Source: an uncultured Kiritimatiellota bacterium
GTDB lineage: Bacteria > Verrucomicrobiota > Kiritimatiellia > RFP12 > UBA1067
Reading direction: 5' to 3'
Length of the DNA stretch: 64,000 nt
Assembly (NCBI GenBank): GCA_934654805.1
Contig: CAKUGW010000002.1
Location: forward strand, 1-64,000
Shown here: positions 63,596 to 64,000 of the stretch, one piece after another
Layout: each line of letters starts with the position of its first letter
How positions within the stretch are numbered: position 1 is the stretch's first letter
Made by a program: the position numbers and the translations under genes
The notes under the pieces: generated by a model
Database searches by the model: none
Seen by the model: the letters and a program-made list of their open reading frames with translations, nothing else
Told to the model about the DNA's origin: nothing

Positions 63596-64000
63596 ACATC
63601 GTGCGCGAGGTCTTCGACCTCGTGCGATGGGATCGTTCACGCTCGCACGGCGGGCGCGTGGCCTACTATTTCCGCGGCGAGAACGCAAACCACGAAGGTG
63701 GGGACGATGTGCCGCGCGATCCCTTGACGCCGGGAATCTATCGTGTCGATTCCTTTCTGAAATTCGAGCCGGAGATCTTCAACGAGGCGCTGCGGGTGTT
63801 CCCAGAGGAGTTCGTGCGAGACCGAACGACGTTTGAGATCCTGACGCGCATGCAGCACTACGGCTATCCCACGCGGCTTCTGGACGTCACGCCCAAGCTG
63901 ATGACGGCGATGGGGATGGTGCGTTCGCAGAGAGGGCGGAATGGCGAAACGCGCAAACGCCGGAACGGGTTCATCCATGTCTTTCGCGTCAATGCGGATC
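63565..64000 (+). CDS. FRG-domain protein, 5' part (runs off the window)
   Basis: An open frame from ATG 63565 to the window edge (145 codons, no stop). AYYFRGENANHEGG contains the FRGE motif that names the FRG domain, and ILTRMQHYGYPTRLLDVT is the second hallmark, normally followed by an apolar helix as here (LMTAMGM). FRG domains are found in uncharacterised proteins of bacteria and phages, sometimes in defence-type islands; activity unknown. The start lies inside the dispersed repeat, so repeat and gene 5' end travel together at least in this copy. Confidence 0.8.
   Translation, partial: MKYAECHSVADIVREVFDLVRWDRSRSHGGRVAYYFRGENANHEGGDDVPRDPLTPGIYRVDSFLKFEPEIFNEALRVFPEEFVRDRTTFEILTRMQHYGYPTRLLDVTPKLMTAMGMVRSQRGRNGETRKRRNGFIHVFRVNAD

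Noticed and set aside
1..64000. tRNA, rRNA, tmRNA, RNase P or SRP RNA genes
   Set aside because: Intergenic regions were read for their conserved motifs and none was recognised; short or divergent RNAs could still be missed without a covariance search.

Overview
The window reads as chromosome of a high-GC bacterium with very dense, mostly plus-strand gene packing, many ATGA/GTGA start-stop overlaps, and crisp sigma70-type promoters that are usually extended -10 boxes (TGnTATAAT). Its content resembles gut or rumen members of the Verrucomicrobiota/Kiritimatiellota: large secreted glycosidases, autotransporter-repeat proteins without a barrel, a tandem DUF3857/transglutaminase protein, a DUF2723 membrane protein, a sulfatase-modifying-factor-like protein, SecG and Tat/Sec/lipoprotein signals typical of a diderm. 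The taxonomic reading is an inference; there is no rRNA or marker gene here that settles it.

Layout. 1-860: decayed stretch with an NTF2-like fragment, a perfect 52-bp palindrome and the 3' end of an outer-membrane barrel gene. 858-6416: housekeeping and transport (YejB-like permease on the minus strand, secG, an epimerase, an SNF-type sodium symporter, a lipoprotein, 5-formyl-THF cyclo-ligase). 6389-19499: first secreted polysaccharide-degradation operon (autotransporter-repeat surface protein with a 12-G tract that breaks its frame, clan GH-A glycosidase, GH106-like protein, GH29 fucosidase, then only the signal peptide of a lost fifth gene). 19500-21048: terminator and an AAA ATPase with an operator-like palindrome. 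21061-23484: minus-strand two-component system. 23911-32951: second polysaccharide operon with matching architecture (glycosidase, autotransporter-repeat protein, Tat-exported metallo-beta-lactamase-fold hydrolase, DUF5696-like barrel, second GH29). 33107-36677: YmdB, YejA-like binding protein, dihydroorotase. 36778-39678: a two-gene cassette of visibly lower GC with an HExxH protein. 39701-44805: esterase, membrane protein, RlmI-like methyltransferase, SGNH lipoprotein. 44806-45554: about 750 bp non-coding. 45555-58904: efflux adaptor, DUF3857-transglutaminase protein, DUF2723-TPR protein, UDP-glucuronate decarboxylase, phosphofructokinase, TadA, and a kinase-ECF sigma pair. 58916-60250: REP-associated transposase with four flanking palindromes. 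60269-64000: FGE-like protein, second AAA ATPase, and a FRG-domain gene running off the end, the last two set between copies of a dispersed repeat.

How it works together. The two carbohydrate operons look like a fucose/rhamnose-containing glycan attack system: secreted glycosidases plus large beta-strand-repeat surface proteins, with the two-component system between them as a candidate regulator. The surface proteins share the autotransporter passenger repeat style but have no translocator barrel; instead both end in a similar short tail (about fifteen residues, ending G-L-x-x-x-I-R), which may be a sorting tag. One of them carries an apparent phase-variation G tract. Other unusual layers are promoters placed 6-11 nt from start codons (leaderless mRNAs), heptanucleotide microsatellites inserted in frame inside conserved enzymes, and several repeat or palindrome families next to ATPase, transposase and FRG genes.
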